From DASYPQ01 sp036006425 (GTDB taxonomy: Bacteria > Planctomycetota > UBA1135 > GCA-002686595): 64,000 nt of DNA. Location: positions 166,463-230,462 of the forward strand of contig DASYPQ010000011.1 of the NCBI GenBank assembly GCA_036006425.1, given 5' to 3'. The position numbers and the translations under genes are program-made. The notes below the pieces were generated by a model. The model was not told the DNA's origin, did not search any database, and saw nothing but the letters and a program-made list of their open reading frames with translations. Shown here piece after piece: positions 8,138 through 16,650 of this stretch. Within the stretch, counting starts at the first letter, position 1. Every line of letters starts with the position of its first letter.

Positions 8138-9934
8138 GTGCACCGAGCCCTTTTCGCGACTCTCTGTTTGTTTCCCTGCGTCGCTCCCTCCGCCCGCGCG
8201 CAGGTCCAGGAGCGCTGGCTCGACATCCGGAACGTCTCGCCGACCGGGCACGACGAGATCCGCGCCGTCGCCGTGGCTCCGTCCGGGAACGTGTACGCGA
8301 CCGGGAGGACGGGTTCCCAGGATCTCCTTCTCATGAAGTACGGCCCGAACGGAGCGGTCCTCTGGACTCGCACGTACGACGCGGGGAATGGATTGGACAA
8401 CGGCTTCGCGATCGCTCTCGACCCGACGACCGAGGCGATTCACGTCGTCGGAAGAGGCGACGTCCAGTCGACTCACGCTCTCGCGCTCGACTACGACACC
8501 GCGGGAAACCTCCTGTGGTCCGCGACCTACGACGTCGGCCCGGGGACGTCGCAGTTCAGCGCGGCGCGGCTGAAGACGAACGGCAACCTCGTCGCGATCG
8601 GCTCCGGCCAAGAAGGCGTCATCGTCGTCGAGTACGACCCGCAAGGGCACCAGCTCTGGCACACGGCCATCCGGGGCGGGGACTACGGCCACGACCTCGC
8701 GATCGACTCCGCGGACAACGTCTACGTCGTCGGAGCCTTCGACGAGAGCCAGTCGACGACTCATTTCGCCGTCGCCAAGGTCTCGCCGAGCGGAGAGCTT
8801 CTCTGGAAGCGGACGGTCACCGGCGGCGGAGGAGGGATCGAAGCGTCCCTCGCGCTGCTGACCGACGCCGCGTCGGCGGTCTACGTCGCGGGTCGCATCA
8901 ACGACGCGACGACCGGCGCGAACGGCGTCGTCGTCAAGATGGACGGCGCGGGCAATGTGCTGTGGACGCGGACCCACCGCGGGACGCTCGCGAACGGCGG
9001 GGCCTACTCCGAATCCCTGCGCGCGCTCGCGTTCGCGCCGAACGGGAACGTCCGCGTCGCGGGCGAGACGTCGAACGTCGGCACGGAGAGCGACGTCTTC
9101 GCGGCCGAATACACGCCCGCGGGCTTCCTCGTCTGGGAAGACTCGTGGAACGGTCCGGACGACGAGAACGATCAGATCCTCGGCATGACGATCGAGCCGG
9201 ACGGCTCGATGAAGGTGCTGGCGACGAGCGAAGGCGCGTCGGAGGTCTACGACCCCGCGGTCCTGCGCTGGAACGTCGACGGAAGCCTGCGCTGGTCTGC
9301 CGTGGAACATCTCGCGCCGCTCACGCGCTTCCATCTGCTCGTCGGAACCTCGGGCGCCGGCGGAACCAGCGTGTTCGGCGGGATGAGTCCGGCGCTCGTC
9401 GGCGTGCCGAGCGACACCGTGATCGTGGATCTCCGCGATCAAGCCGTTCCCTACTGCTTCGGCGACGGGAGCGGCGCGCCGTGCCCGTGCGACAACCATG
9501 CGGTGCACGGAGAAGGACAAGGCTGCGTCAACTCGGCCGGCGCGGCCGCGCGACTCACGGATGCCGGACAGGCGTCGCTCGCTCACGACACGCTCGCGTT
9601 GACCTCGGCAGGGGAAGTCCCCGGCGCGATGTCGGCGCTCTTCCAGGGACGCGCGCGCACGGCGCCGGCAACGTTCGGAGACGGGCTCCTGTGCGTCGGC
9701 CAGAACGTCCTGCGGTTGTACCTGCAGGCCGCGCAAGGCGGCGTCGTCCAGGTGCCGAGCGTCGGCGCGCCGGCGATCAGCGCGCGCTCGGCGGTACTCG
9801 GTGACCCGATCGCGCCCGGTGCGGCGCGCTACTATCAGATGTACTACCGGGACGGCGTCTCGATCGCCTGCCCGCCGCCGCACGGCGGTGCATTCAACCT
9901 GTCGAGCGGATTGGCCGTGGTGTGGGAACAATGA
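8138..9934 (+). CDS. Secreted SBBP-type propeller protein with Cys-rich C-terminal module
   Basis: A 598-residue exported protein (signal peptide ending ARAQ). Residues about 35-425 are beta-propeller repeats of the SBBP type: each contains V(Y/H)VVGxxD, a short hydrophobic strand and (N/E)LLW(K/T/S)R(T/A)xxG, as in NVYATGRTG...AVLWTRTYDAG and NVYVVGAFD...ELLWKRTVTGG. The last ~160 residues are the shared module with a slightly expanded Cys loop (CFGDG, CPCDN, GEGQGCVNS, FGDGLLC, FNLSSGLAVVW). The start is GTG at 8138 with GGAG upstream. Structural or binding role outside the cell is inferred. Confidence 0.85.
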   Translation: MHRALFATLCLFPCVAPSARAQVQERWLDIRNVSPTGHDEIRAVAVAPSGNVYATGRTGSQDLLLMKYGPNGAVLWTRTYDAGNGLDNGFAIALDPTTEAIHVVGRGDVQSTHALALDYDTAGNLLWSATYDVGPGTSQFSAARLKTNGNLVAIGSGQEGVIVVEYDPQGHQLWHTAIRGGDYGHDLAIDSADNVYVVGAFDESQSTTHFAVAKVSPSGELLWKRTVTGGGGGIEASLALLTDAASAVYVAGRINDATTGANGVVVKMDGAGNVLWTRTHRGTLANGGAYSESLRALAFAPNGNVRVAGETSNVGTESDVFAAEYTPAGFLVWEDSWNGPDDENDQILGMTIEPDGSMKVLATSEGASEVYDPAVLRWNVDGSLRWSAVEHLAPLTRFHLLVGTSGAGGTSVFGGMSPALVGVPSDTVIVDLRDQAVPYCFGDGSGAPCPCDNHAVHGEGQGCVNSAGAAARLTDAGQASLAHDTLALTSAGEVPGAMSALFQGRARTAPATFGDGLLCVGQNVLRLYLQAAQGGVVQVPSVGAPAISARSAVLGDPIAPGAARYYQMYYRDGVSIACPPPHGGAFNLSSGLAVVWEQ

Positions 9935-10002
9935 GCCCGGACGGCGGCTGACTCGACGATCTGCGGGAAGAGGGCGAACAACCCGGGCCTCGCGCGCGTC
10001 CA

Positions 10003-10008
10003 TAGCGG
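10003..10008 (+). promoter_or_regulatory. Putative -10 box of a leaderless gene (TAGCGG)
   Basis: TAGCGG sits six bases before the ATG at 10015, so a transcript would begin at or next to the start codon. No Shine-Dalgarno is present. The last base departs from TAnnnT. Confidence 0.3.
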
Positions 10009-10014
10009 CAGCCC

Positions 10015-10203
10015 ATGAGCGTCCAAGACGAAGCTCGGTACGTCTGCCCCGCGTGCGGCGAAGAGATCTCCGTCCCGATCGACGTGGACGAGGGGAGCCG
10101 CCAGTCGTACGTCGAGGACTGCCCGGTCTGTTGTTCCCCGGTCGTGCTCCGGGTGCAGATGGAGACGGACGGGGACATCCGGATCGACGCGGACGCCGAG
10201 TAG
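10015..10203 (+). CDS. CPXCG-motif cysteine-rich protein
   Basis: A 62-residue cytoplasmic protein of the small CPXCG family. Two zinc-knuckle pairs, CPACGE and DCPVCCSP, flank the conserved segment ISVPIDVDEGSRQSYVEDC, and an acidic tail (ETDGDIRIDADAE) follows. Its length matches the family, which is widespread and of unknown function; the cysteines probably bind one zinc ion. It lies 80 bases downstream of a secreted propeller gene but has its own upstream TAGCGG box and no Shine-Dalgarno. Confidence 0.9.
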   Translation: MSVQDEARYVCPACGEEISVPIDVDEGSRQSYVEDCPVCCSPVVLRVQMETDGDIRIDADAE

Positions 10204-10350
10204 CCGGCGTCTGGACTCCGCGATCCAACCGGGTGACAATGACGCGTCGGCCCCGATGCATTCTTCGGGCCACGAGTCCTTTCGGTTCCCCCGCGGAACC
10301 CAGGCGGTCTTCCCGACGCCGGCGATTCACTGCACTCGCAATCGGCCACC

Positions 10351-10356
10351 TACAAT
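10351..10356 (+). promoter_or_regulatory. Putative -10 box near a start codon (TACAAT)
   Basis: TACAAT ends three bases before the ATG at 10360, and TTCACT lies 19 bases upstream of it. A standard start site would fall just inside the first codons, so either the transcript is leaderless or initiation uses a nearby base. There is no Shine-Dalgarno. Confidence 0.35.
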
Positions 10357-10359
10357 CGA

Positions 10360-10839
10360 ATGAAGACCAAGAACAACGCCTCCAGTCCGAAGACCCGCAT
10401 TCGTCGCACCGAGGATCAGCTCATCGCGGATCTCGAGGCCAAGATCGAACATCTCAAGGTGCGCGTCGCGGCGAAGGCCGCGAAGAAGGATCCGACCCTG
10501 CGCCACGTCTCCAAGGCGATCAAATCGATCGACGCGGCTCTCGACGCGACCGGAGACGCGGCCACGCGAACCGCGCTGCAGGAGGCGCGCGTGACGCTCA
10601 CCGCGTGCCTGGGACTGAACGGAGTCATCGCTCCCCAGGGCGGACGATCCGCAAGGCGCGTCGACGGAGCGGCGCTCCTCGATTTCGTCCGGAGCAATCC
10701 GGGACAGCGCGGCGAGCACATCGCTGCCGCTCTCGACACCGACACGAAGGCCCTCCGCGCGCCGATGAAGCGCCTGATCGAGGAAAGGAAGATCCGGACG
10801 AAGGGCGAGCGACGCGGAATGCAGTACTTCGTCGTCTGA
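10360..10839 (+). CDS. Winged-helix-like protein with basic coiled N-terminus
   Basis: A 159-residue protein of unknown role. Residues about 15-50 form a charged, probably coiled helix (TEDQLIADLEAKIEHLKVRVAA). A central linker (NGVIAPQGGRSARR) leads to a C-terminal winged-helix-like domain (about 100-159): LLDFVRSNPGQRGEHIAAALDTDTKALRAPMKRLIEERKIRTKGERRGMQYFVV in segments. The same C-terminal pattern (LNT-T-LK-PI-L-KK-KT-G-RG--YF) occurs in the minus-strand gene at 24774-25169, so the two are paralogues. DNA binding is likely from the fold and basic charge but not shown. Confidence 0.75.
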   Translation: MKTKNNASSPKTRIRRTEDQLIADLEAKIEHLKVRVAAKAAKKDPTLRHVSKAIKSIDAALDATGDAATRTALQEARVTLTACLGLNGVIAPQGGRSARRVDGAALLDFVRSNPGQRGEHIAAALDTDTKALRAPMKRLIEERKIRTKGERRGMQYFVV

Positions 10840-10947
10840 ACCACGCGCCACCTCCCCGGGATCCGGCGGTGGCGGTATGCTCGTTCGATCGGCCGGCATC
10901 GAGCCGGAACGCCCTTCGAGTGTCGGCAATCAGGAGAGCGAACGATC

Positions 10948-12348
10948 ATGTCCATTGACCTTGGGGTTCTGCGTGCGTCGGCGCTCGGATTCGTCGTCGC
11001 ATGGGCGGCGCCCGCGGGCGCGCAGGGTCTGCCCGGCCAGGCGATGCTCGGACGGCAGCTCTTCTTCGACACGACGCTGTCGACTCCGCCGGGGCAGGCG
11101 TGCTCGAGCTGCCACGATCCCGCGACCGGATTCAGGATCCCCGACTCGCGCGTGAACCTGAACTACGGAGTCGCGGTAGGGGCGCTCCCGCGGCGCGTCA
11201 CGAACCGGTCCGCACCCACGATCGCGTACGCGGCATTCCTCCCGGAGGGTCCTCCGAGCGCCCACTTCCAGGTGCGGTCGAACCGGAAGTCGATGGGCGA
11301 GCTCCTGTTCATCGGCGGATTGTTCTGGGACGGACGCGCGCGCAATCTCGAGGAGCAGGCGACGTTCCCGTTCCAGAACCCCAACGAGATGAACGACCTC
11401 GTCCACAACGTGGGCAGTCCGGAGCTCGTCGTGGAGAAGGTGAGGAACAGCGCGTACACGGACCTGTTCCGGCGCGTCTACGGCGCGAACGTCTTCGATC
11501 AGCCGACGCACGCGGTCTTCGCGGACATCGTGCAGGCGATCGGCGCCTACGAACGCAGCCCCGAGGTGTCACCCTTCACCTCGAAGTTCGACGCGTACCG
11601 CAGGCGCCAGACGCGGCTGACACAGGACGAGCTCGACGGCATGCGCCTGATGACCGGGACCTGGAACGGGTTGACGGTCGGCCTGCCCTACACGAAGAAC
11701 GCCCAGTGCATCGTGTGCCACGGGATCGAGGACCACCTCGCGGACGGCAACTCGATGTGGACGTTCTCCTGCTACACGAACATCGGTGTGCCGAAGAACC
11801 CGGACAATCCGTTCTACGCGCAGACCGATTCGGTCACGAACCCCGTCGGGTACAACCCGTACGGCGACGACTACGTCGACTTCGGTCTCGGCGAGATCAT
11901 CTACCCGATCAACGGGCTCCCGCGAGGCAACCGCGGGCCCCGAAGCAACGGCCACGGCGACTTCCTCGCGATCAACGGCGGGTTCAAGGTCCCGACGCTG
12001 CGCAACGTCGACAAGCGTCCGCACCCCGGCTTCGTCAAGGCGTACATGCACAACGGCGTGTTCAAGAGCCTCAAGGAAGTGGTCCACTTCTACAACACGC
12101 GCAATCTGACGACCGTCCCGGGCGAGGTCATCGACTTCACGCAGGACGATCCGTACGCGCACCTCCAAGGGCAGCCTCTTTGGCCGCGTCCGGAAGTGAT
12201 CTCGCCGCAGGCGCTGCTGAATCCAACCGGCATTCCCGGTCAGGACGGCGGCGAGGTCGGCAATCTCGGCCTGACCGACCTGGAGGAAGACCACATCGTG
12301 GCGTTCCTGAAGGCGCTCACGGACGGATTCGTGCCCGAGGGACCCTGA
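10948..12348 (+). CDS. Di-heme cytochrome c peroxidase / MauG-like protein
   Basis: A 466-residue exported protein with a leader ending near APAGAQ. Two c-type heme sites are present: CSSCH (Cys52, Cys55, His56) and CIVCH (Cys254, Cys257, His258). The region LGRQLFFDTTLS before the first heme and PTLRNVDKRPHPGFVKAYMHNG near the C-terminus are typical of bacterial di-heme peroxidases and MauG-like oxidases. The spacing between the hemes (about 200 residues) fits the family. The substrate is unknown: periplasmic peroxide reduction or protein oxidation are both possible. The ATG at 10948 has AGGAG at 10932-10936, and a TATGCT box lies at 10876. A strong terminator follows at 12382. Confidence 0.9.
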   Translation: MSIDLGVLRASALGFVVAWAAPAGAQGLPGQAMLGRQLFFDTTLSTPPGQACSSCHDPATGFRIPDSRVNLNYGVAVGALPRRVTNRSAPTIAYAAFLPEGPPSAHFQVRSNRKSMGELLFIGGLFWDGRARNLEEQATFPFQNPNEMNDLVHNVGSPELVVEKVRNSAYTDLFRRVYGANVFDQPTHAVFADIVQAIGAYERSPEVSPFTSKFDAYRRRQTRLTQDELDGMRLMTGTWNGLTVGLPYTKNAQCIVCHGIEDHLADGNSMWTFSCYTNIGVPKNPDNPFYAQTDSVTNPVGYNPYGDDYVDFGLGEIIYPINGLPRGNRGPRSNGHGDFLAINGGFKVPTLRNVDKRPHPGFVKAYMHNGVFKSLKEVVHFYNTRNLTTVPGEVIDFTQDDPYAHLQGQPLWPRPEVISPQALLNPTGIPGQDGGEVGNLGLTDLEEDHIVAFLKALTDGFVPEGP

Positions 12349-12381
12349 GCGCCCGAGGGGAGTGAGAATGGGGGGGAAGGG

Positions 12382-12422
12382 ATGCGCCCCTTGCGTCGAG
12401 GGGAGTGACGCAAGGGGCGCAT
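12382..12422. terminator. Perfect 16-bp stem, bidirectional terminator
   Basis: Bases 12382-12397 (ATGCGCCCCTTGCGTC) pair perfectly with 12407-12422 around a nine-base loop. It lies between the convergent di-heme protein gene and the glycine-zipper gene, so it can stop transcription from both sides. No long T-run follows, as is common in high-GC bacteria. Confidence 0.85.
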
Positions 12423-12444
12423 GAAGAGGCCGCGCTGAGGGGTG

Positions 12445-13011
12445 TCAGGACGTGGGATCCCGACGGGTGATCGGCCTCTTCATCTTCGCGGGCTCGGGAA
12501 CGGACGCTTCGCCGGACGTCGCGATGTCTTCGCCGCCGTCGCGCTCGAAGATCTCCTTCGCCGTCTTCGCCTGGTCCGAATTCTCGGTGTGCACCGAGAC
12601 GAGAACGTTCCCGCCCTTGATCTTGCCTTCGTAGCGCTTCGCCTCGAACTCGGGCACGCCGAGGCCGACGAGCGCGCCGGTCACTCCGCCGACCGCCGCG
12701 CCGACGGCCGCGCCGCTGAGCGCGGCCATGATCGGACCGGCAGCGATGAACGGGCCGAGGCCCGGGATCGCGAGCGTGCCGATGCCGGCGAGCAACCCGA
12801 GCGTTCCGCCGATCGCGCCGCCCGCGCTGACGCCCGCGGTCGCTCCCTCCGGAGCCTTCGTACTGCGTTCGTGCGCGAAGTCGTGGGTGCCGTCGCGGTC
12901 CGGCATGAGGAGGGAGATGTCGTCTTCCGTGAATCCCGCGGCTTCGAGATCCGTGACGATCCGGGAAGCACTCACGTAGTCGCGCACGATGCAGAACACC
13001 GACTTGGCCAT
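12445..13011 (-). CDS. Glycine-zipper general-stress-like protein
   Basis: A 188-residue protein. The N-terminal ~45 residues (SVFCIVRDYVSASRIVTDLEAAGFTEDDISLLMPD in parts) match the YflT/DUF1269-like fold of heat- and stress-induced proteins. A long Gly/Ala zipper follows (about 58-117: GGAIGGTLGLLAGIGTLAIPG, AALSGAAVGAAVGGVTGALVG), able to insert in a membrane. Then comes a domain with KGGNVLVSVHTENSDQAKTA, often seen in this family. AAGGATGG precedes the ATG at 13011. It is encoded next to a BON lipoprotein on the same strand, suggesting an envelope-stress role; this is inference. Confidence 0.75.
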   Translation of the reverse strand: MAKSVFCIVRDYVSASRIVTDLEAAGFTEDDISLLMPDRDGTHDFAHERSTKAPEGATAGVSAGGAIGGTLGLLAGIGTLAIPGLGPFIAAGPIMAALSGAAVGAAVGGVTGALVGLGVPEFEAKRYEGKIKGGNVLVSVHTENSDQAKTAKEIFERDGGEDIATSGEASVPEPAKMKRPITRRDPTS

Positions 13012-13045
13012 GGCTCATCCATCCTTTCGAACGCGGCGAGCGCGT

Positions 13046-13411
13046 TCAGTTCGACTTGACCTCGAGCTGGTCGTCGCACTCGGCGACTCCGGCCAGCGCC
13101 TTGACCTTGGACTCGATCGAAGCCTTCTCCGCCTGGCTCTCGACGACTCCGCGCAGCGTCACTTTTCCGTCGCGTGAGACCACCTTGACGTTCTTCGCGT
13201 TCAGCGAGAGCGACGCGTCCTCCATCAGGCTCTGGCGCACGGCCTGCGTCAGGGCGCGATCCTCGGAGCTCTCCGATTGATCGATGGGCGTCACGGACGC
13301 CCCGGAGCGATCGCGGGAGTTCATCTTCGTGTTGTCGGCAGCCTGAACGGACTTGTCCTGTCCGCAACCGCCGAGGAGCGCCAGGGAAGCGAGGAAGAGA
13401 ATCTGCTTCAT
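13046..13411 (-). CDS. BON-domain lipoprotein
   Basis: A 121-residue lipoprotein. The leader MKQILFLASLALLGGC has a lipobox with Cys16. After a polar linker, residues about 50-118 form one BON domain (ALTQAVRQSLMEDASLSL..., VKVVSRDGKVTLRGVVESQAEK, VKALAGVAECDDQLEV). BON domains occur in OsmY-like periplasmic stress proteins and bind phospholipid or support envelope stability. The frame is open upstream, but only the ATG at 13411 begins a leader. It sits 34 bases upstream of the glycine-zipper gene and is probably co-transcribed with it. Confidence 0.88.
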   Translation of the reverse strand: MKQILFLASLALLGGCGQDKSVQAADNTKMNSRDRSGASVTPIDQSESSEDRALTQAVRQSLMEDASLSLNAKNVKVVSRDGKVTLRGVVESQAEKASIESKVKALAGVAECDDQLEVKSN

Positions 13412-13569
13412 GCGCGCCACTTCGCACCTTCCGTGCCAGTGCGCCCTCGTGGGCACTCCCGTTGCCACGCGCGCGGTGTGCACGCAGAGATGTCGCGTCC
13501 GCAATCGGAGGCGGCGCTCACTCGGTGCAGTTTGAAGAATTTCCATCCCCCCACGAAGGAGACCTCGAC

Positions 13570-13770
13570 ATGGCACGGTACGGAGAGAAGGCGTCGGCAA
13601 AAGTCGAAAAGGTGATGCGCGAGCGGAAGCACGGCACGCTTCGATCCAGCTCGGGTCAGAAAGTGACGAGCCGCAAGCAGGCGATCGCGATCGGGTTGTC
13701 GGAAGCACGGCGCGCGGGCGCGAAAGTGCCGAAGAAAAGCGCCAGTTCGCGCCGCAGCAGGAGCCGCTGA
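13570..13770 (+). CDS. DUF6496-type small basic protein
   Basis: A 66-residue, strongly basic protein. The sequence MARYGEKASAKVEKVM, the segment KHGTLRSSSGQKVTSRKQAIAIGLSEAR and the Lys/Arg/Ser tail match the DUF6496 family of small proteins found in many soil bacteria. AAGGAG lies nine bases before the ATG at 13570, so this start is preferred over one 36 codons upstream. Function is unknown; nucleic-acid binding is plausible from charge. Confidence 0.85.
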   Translation: MARYGEKASAKVEKVMRERKHGTLRSSSGQKVTSRKQAIAIGLSEARRAGAKVPKKSASSRRSRSR

Positions 13771-13823
13771 CCGGGCGTGGTACGGCTTTTGTCCAGGGGG
13801 CGCCCAACCCAGGAGGTTCCCCC

Positions 13824-14216
13824 ATGTACACGGCTCGATTCTGTGGCGATCGAAGTGTGAGAGACGTGCTCCTCGAGGCACTCGAGACGGAGCTCGGCAA
13901 CGCGCAGGTCTACTCGACTGCAGTGCAGTGCGCGATCGACGCGGACCTGCGCGAGGACTGGGAGGACCATCTCGAGCGCACGCAGCAGCACGTCTCGGTG
14001 CTCCGCGCCGTGCTCGCCGGCGCGCAGATCGAGGAGGACCAGGACACACCGCGCCGCACCGCGGTCAAGCGCCTCGATCGATCCCTCGTGCGCACGATGA
14101 TCAAAGCGAAGGAGAACGCCGACCCTGCCGCGGCCGAGCTCGTGGCGTCGGAATGTGTCGTCCTGGCGGAGATCAGCGCGGCGGATGCCCGGCGTGCGCG
14201 CGCGGAGGTTCTCTAG
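13824..14216 (+). CDS. Ferritin-like four-helix protein (short)
   Basis: A 130-residue helical protein. The pattern LLEALETELGNAQVYSTAVQCA followed by EDWEDHLERTQQHVSVLRAVL carries the spaced acidic and His residues (E..., E, H) of ferritin-like/DUF892 proteins, which bind iron in a helical bundle. At 130 residues it is shorter than most such proteins, and a second ExxH pair is not obvious in the C-terminal half, so the metal site may be incomplete. AGGAGG precedes the ATG. It lies among other stress-related small genes, which fits a role in iron or oxidative stress. Confidence 0.7.
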   Translation: MYTARFCGDRSVRDVLLEALETELGNAQVYSTAVQCAIDADLREDWEDHLERTQQHVSVLRAVLAGAQIEEDQDTPRRTAVKRLDRSLVRTMIKAKENADPAAAELVASECVVLAEISAADARRARAEVL

Positions 14217-14241
14217 TGGTCGGCGTCGGTGGGAGACCGTG

Positions 14242-15765
14242 ATGTCCTCGCGTGCACGGGCCGTCGCCGTCCCGTGCACGGCGTGTTTCTGCCTCCTCGC
14301 GGGCTGCGCCGCGAGCCCGCCTCAGGTCACTCCACAGTCGGCAGTACAGTCGGCAGTATCGACGCCGCGCGTCCTCCCGCCCGCGACCAAGGAGCCAGCC
14401 GGCCCCGACCCCGCGGACCTGTGGGCGGAGATCGCGGGTGCGCTCCCTCCGCCGGAAGGCGAATCCGGATTCGGCTCGGACAAGAGCTACTGGATCCCGG
14501 CGGCGGAGATCCTCACCTACCAGGCGCTCCTGAATTTCTACGACCGCAACGCGCTCGACGCGCGCGTCTACGGGTCGGACCGTGAGTCGATCGATCGCAA
14601 TCTGCGCAGCGGTTGGGTGATCGACCAGGATCCGTTCTCGGTCAATCAGTTGGCGCACCCCTACTCGGGATCGCTCTACCACGGCTTCGCGCGTTCTGCG
14701 GGACTCAACTACTGGGAGTCGCTCGGGTACACCTTCGCGGCCAGCGCCGTCTGGGAAGTCGCGGGCGAGACGACTCCGCCCTCGCTCAACGACCAGATCG
14801 CGACGGGCATCGGCGGCAGCTTCCTGGGCGAGGCGATGTTCCGCACGGCGAACTGGATCCTCGAGCGCGGCGGCGAGAGGCCGGGCTTCGGTCGCGAGCT
14901 CGGCGCGGCGTTCATGTCTCCGCCGACCACCGTGAACCGGCACCTCTTCGGTTCGCGCTTCCAGCACCTGTACACGTCGGACGGCGCGGACGTCACGACG
15001 CGCGCGGAAGTCGGCGCGAAAGTCACGCGGCTCGACTCGCGCAGCAGGGCGGAGACGGAAACTGACACGCAGGGTCTGGGTCGGTTCCTGGTCGAGTACG
15101 GGCGTCCCGGGAAGGTCGACTACCACTACGACCATCCGTTCGACTACTTCACGCTGGACTTCGCGGGGCAGACGGACACCGAGAACCACGTCGATCACCT
15201 GGACGCCCGCGGCCTGCTGTGGGGCACGGACTACAAGACGGCCGCGGAGTTCGACGGCATCTGGGGTCTCTACGGGAATTACACCTATCTCTCGCCCGGC
15301 GTGTTCCGTCTCGCGACCACCGCGCTCTCCGTCGGCACGACGGCGCAGGATCGCATGTCCGATTCGGTGACGATGCAGGGAAGCATCCTCGGGGGCGTCG
15401 GATTCGGCGCCGCGGGGACGATCGCGAGCGACCAGAGCGACCGCGACTACCACTACGGCCTCTCTCCGCAGGCGCTCCTCGACCTGCGCTGGATCTTCGG
15501 TGACAAGGCGATGGTGCAGCTCACCGGACGCGACTTCGAGATCGGCGGGAGCGGCTACAACCACAACGGCGGACGGGAGAACGTCTTCGCGGCGGAGGCC
15601 GGGCTGACGCTGCGCGTGTGGGGACCGCACGCCCTGAGCCTCCTGTGCGTCGGCACATGGCGGGACGCCTCCTACATGGGAGCGGACGAGCAGCAGCAGT
15701 CGAGCGAGAGCCTCGCGCTCGTCTACACGTTCCTCGGCGGGACGCGCCTGGGAGCAGTGCGGTAG
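14242..15765 (+). CDS. DUF3943-domain outer-membrane lipoprotein
   Basis: A 507-residue lipoprotein: the leader ends in CFCLLAGC. The centre matches DUF3943 closely (DQDPFSVNQLAHPYSGSLYHG, NYWESLGYTFAASAVWEVAGE, NDQIATGIGGSFLGEAMFR and FMSPPTTVNRHLFG in segments). The C-terminal half is beta-rich with alternating aromatic strands and may form a barrel or sheet at the outer membrane. A start at 14242 with GGGAG just upstream fits; upstream codons overlap the ferritin-like gene. It converges on a PAP2-family gene. Role unknown; the family is often near lipid-related phosphatases, so an envelope-lipid role is possible. Confidence 0.82.
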   Translation: MSSRARAVAVPCTACFCLLAGCAASPPQVTPQSAVQSAVSTPRVLPPATKEPAGPDPADLWAEIAGALPPPEGESGFGSDKSYWIPAAEILTYQALLNFYDRNALDARVYGSDRESIDRNLRSGWVIDQDPFSVNQLAHPYSGSLYHGFARSAGLNYWESLGYTFAASAVWEVAGETTPPSLNDQIATGIGGSFLGEAMFRTANWILERGGERPGFGRELGAAFMSPPTTVNRHLFGSRFQHLYTSDGADVTTRAEVGAKVTRLDSRSRAETETDTQGLGRFLVEYGRPGKVDYHYDHPFDYFTLDFAGQTDTENHVDHLDARGLLWGTDYKTAAEFDGIWGLYGNYTYLSPGVFRLATTALSVGTTAQDRMSDSVTMQGSILGGVGFGAAGTIASDQSDRDYHYGLSPQALLDLRWIFGDKAMVQLTGRDFEIGGSGYNHNGGRENVFAAEAGLTLRVWGPHALSLLCVGTWRDASYMGADEQQQSSESLALVYTFLGGTRLGAVR

Positions 15766-15783
15766 GGGAGTCGATCCCGAGGA

Positions 15784-16572
15784 TCAGATCCCGATCGTGA
15801 TCCCGAACGCGGGGCGGCCGTCGACCACGTCCATCGACGGGCTCCACGCGATGCCCTTCTGCTTGCCCTCGAACACCGTCGGTCGCGTCGGGTCGTCGCT
15901 CTTGAAGTGCGCGTCCCACACGAGGTTCGTCCAGAGGACGCCGATGAGCGCCCCGCACGTGACGTCCGAGGCCCAGTGGTGACTGATCCGGACGCGTTCC
16001 CACGCGTTGAAGAGAGCTGGCATGTAGAGCAAGGCGTCGACGGCGTGGAAGCTGGTGTCGGCGGGATCGTGGACGTCGCGGACGATCAGCGTCGTCGCCG
16101 CGAATGCCCACGACGTGTGCCCCGACGGGAACGAAGTGTCGTCCTTCTCGTCCGGCCGTTCACGCTGCACGGTGCGGGCCAACAGCTGCTGGATCGCCAC
16201 GACTCCGCCGAGCGATTCCGCGACGACCTCAAAGTTCTCGCTGTCGCCGCCGGCCCACTTCAATCCGCCGACGAGCACCGGAATCGAAGGGAGGAAGATC
16301 TGGAGCCCGTCGGCGCTGGTCTTGGTCGTCGAATCGAGATTCCCTCTGCCGTAGTGCGCGAAGATCTCGTCGTCGTAGTAGAAGCTCAGCGGGATCGTGG
16401 CGAGCAGTGTGGCCTCGGGCACGAGCCGGGACGGGTTCTGGACCTGCTCGGTGAAGGCGCCACCCCAGACGTCGCCGGCGAAGTGGTTCGTCCAGCGCGG
16501 CGAAGAGCATCCGCTGAACCAGGCGATGGCGAGCGCGAGAACGAACGGGAGCGAGCGGCAAGGGTTTCGCAT
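15784..16572 (-). CDS. PAP2-family phosphatase lipoprotein
   Basis: A 262-residue lipoprotein (leader ending in WFSGC). Residues about 130-215 hold the PAP2 signature in its three parts: RTVQRERP, then SFPSGHTSWAF, then RVRISHHWASDV, with the catalytic His residues present. The first basic residue is Arg rather than Lys and the usual SR of the third motif reads ER, so some drift has occurred. It should remove phosphate from lipid phosphates or similar substrates in the periplasm. Start: ATG with no Shine-Dalgarno and a TAGCTT box nine bases upstream. Confidence 0.88.
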   Translation of the reverse strand: MRNPCRSLPFVLALAIAWFSGCSSPRWTNHFAGDVWGGAFTEQVQNPSRLVPEATLLATIPLSFYYDDEIFAHYGRGNLDSTTKTSADGLQIFLPSIPVLVGGLKWAGGDSENFEVVAESLGGVVAIQQLLARTVQRERPDEKDDTSFPSGHTSWAFAATTLIVRDVHDPADTSFHAVDALLYMPALFNAWERVRISHHWASDVTCGALIGVLWTNLVWDAHFKSDDPTRPTVFEGKQKGIAWSPSMDVVDGRPAFGITIGI

Positions 16573-16581
16573 TGTGCCGGA

Positions 16582-16587
16582 AAGCTA
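16582..16587 (-). promoter_or_regulatory. Putative -10 box of a near-leaderless gene (TAGCTT)
   Basis: On the minus strand TAGCTT lies nine bases before the ATG at 16572. A transcript would carry about three untranslated bases. No Shine-Dalgarno is present. Confidence 0.4.
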
Positions 16588-16638
16588 GACTCCGGATCGC
16601 TCTCCCCACGCTGAAAGGAAAGTCATATCTCAACGCCC

Positions 16639-16644
16639 TATCAT
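16639..16644 (+). promoter_or_regulatory. Putative -10 box of a leaderless gene (TATCAT)
   Basis: TATCAT ends six bases before the ATG at 16651, placing the expected transcription start exactly on the A of the start codon. No Shine-Dalgarno precedes the gene. Confidence 0.45.
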
Positions 16645-16650
16645 CCCTCG

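Noticed and set aside
13779..13797. A sigma-54-like promoter (TGGTACG-N4-TTGTC) before the ferritin-like gene
   Set aside because: The -12 part has GT in place of the near-invariant GC, and no activator site or RpoN context is visible.
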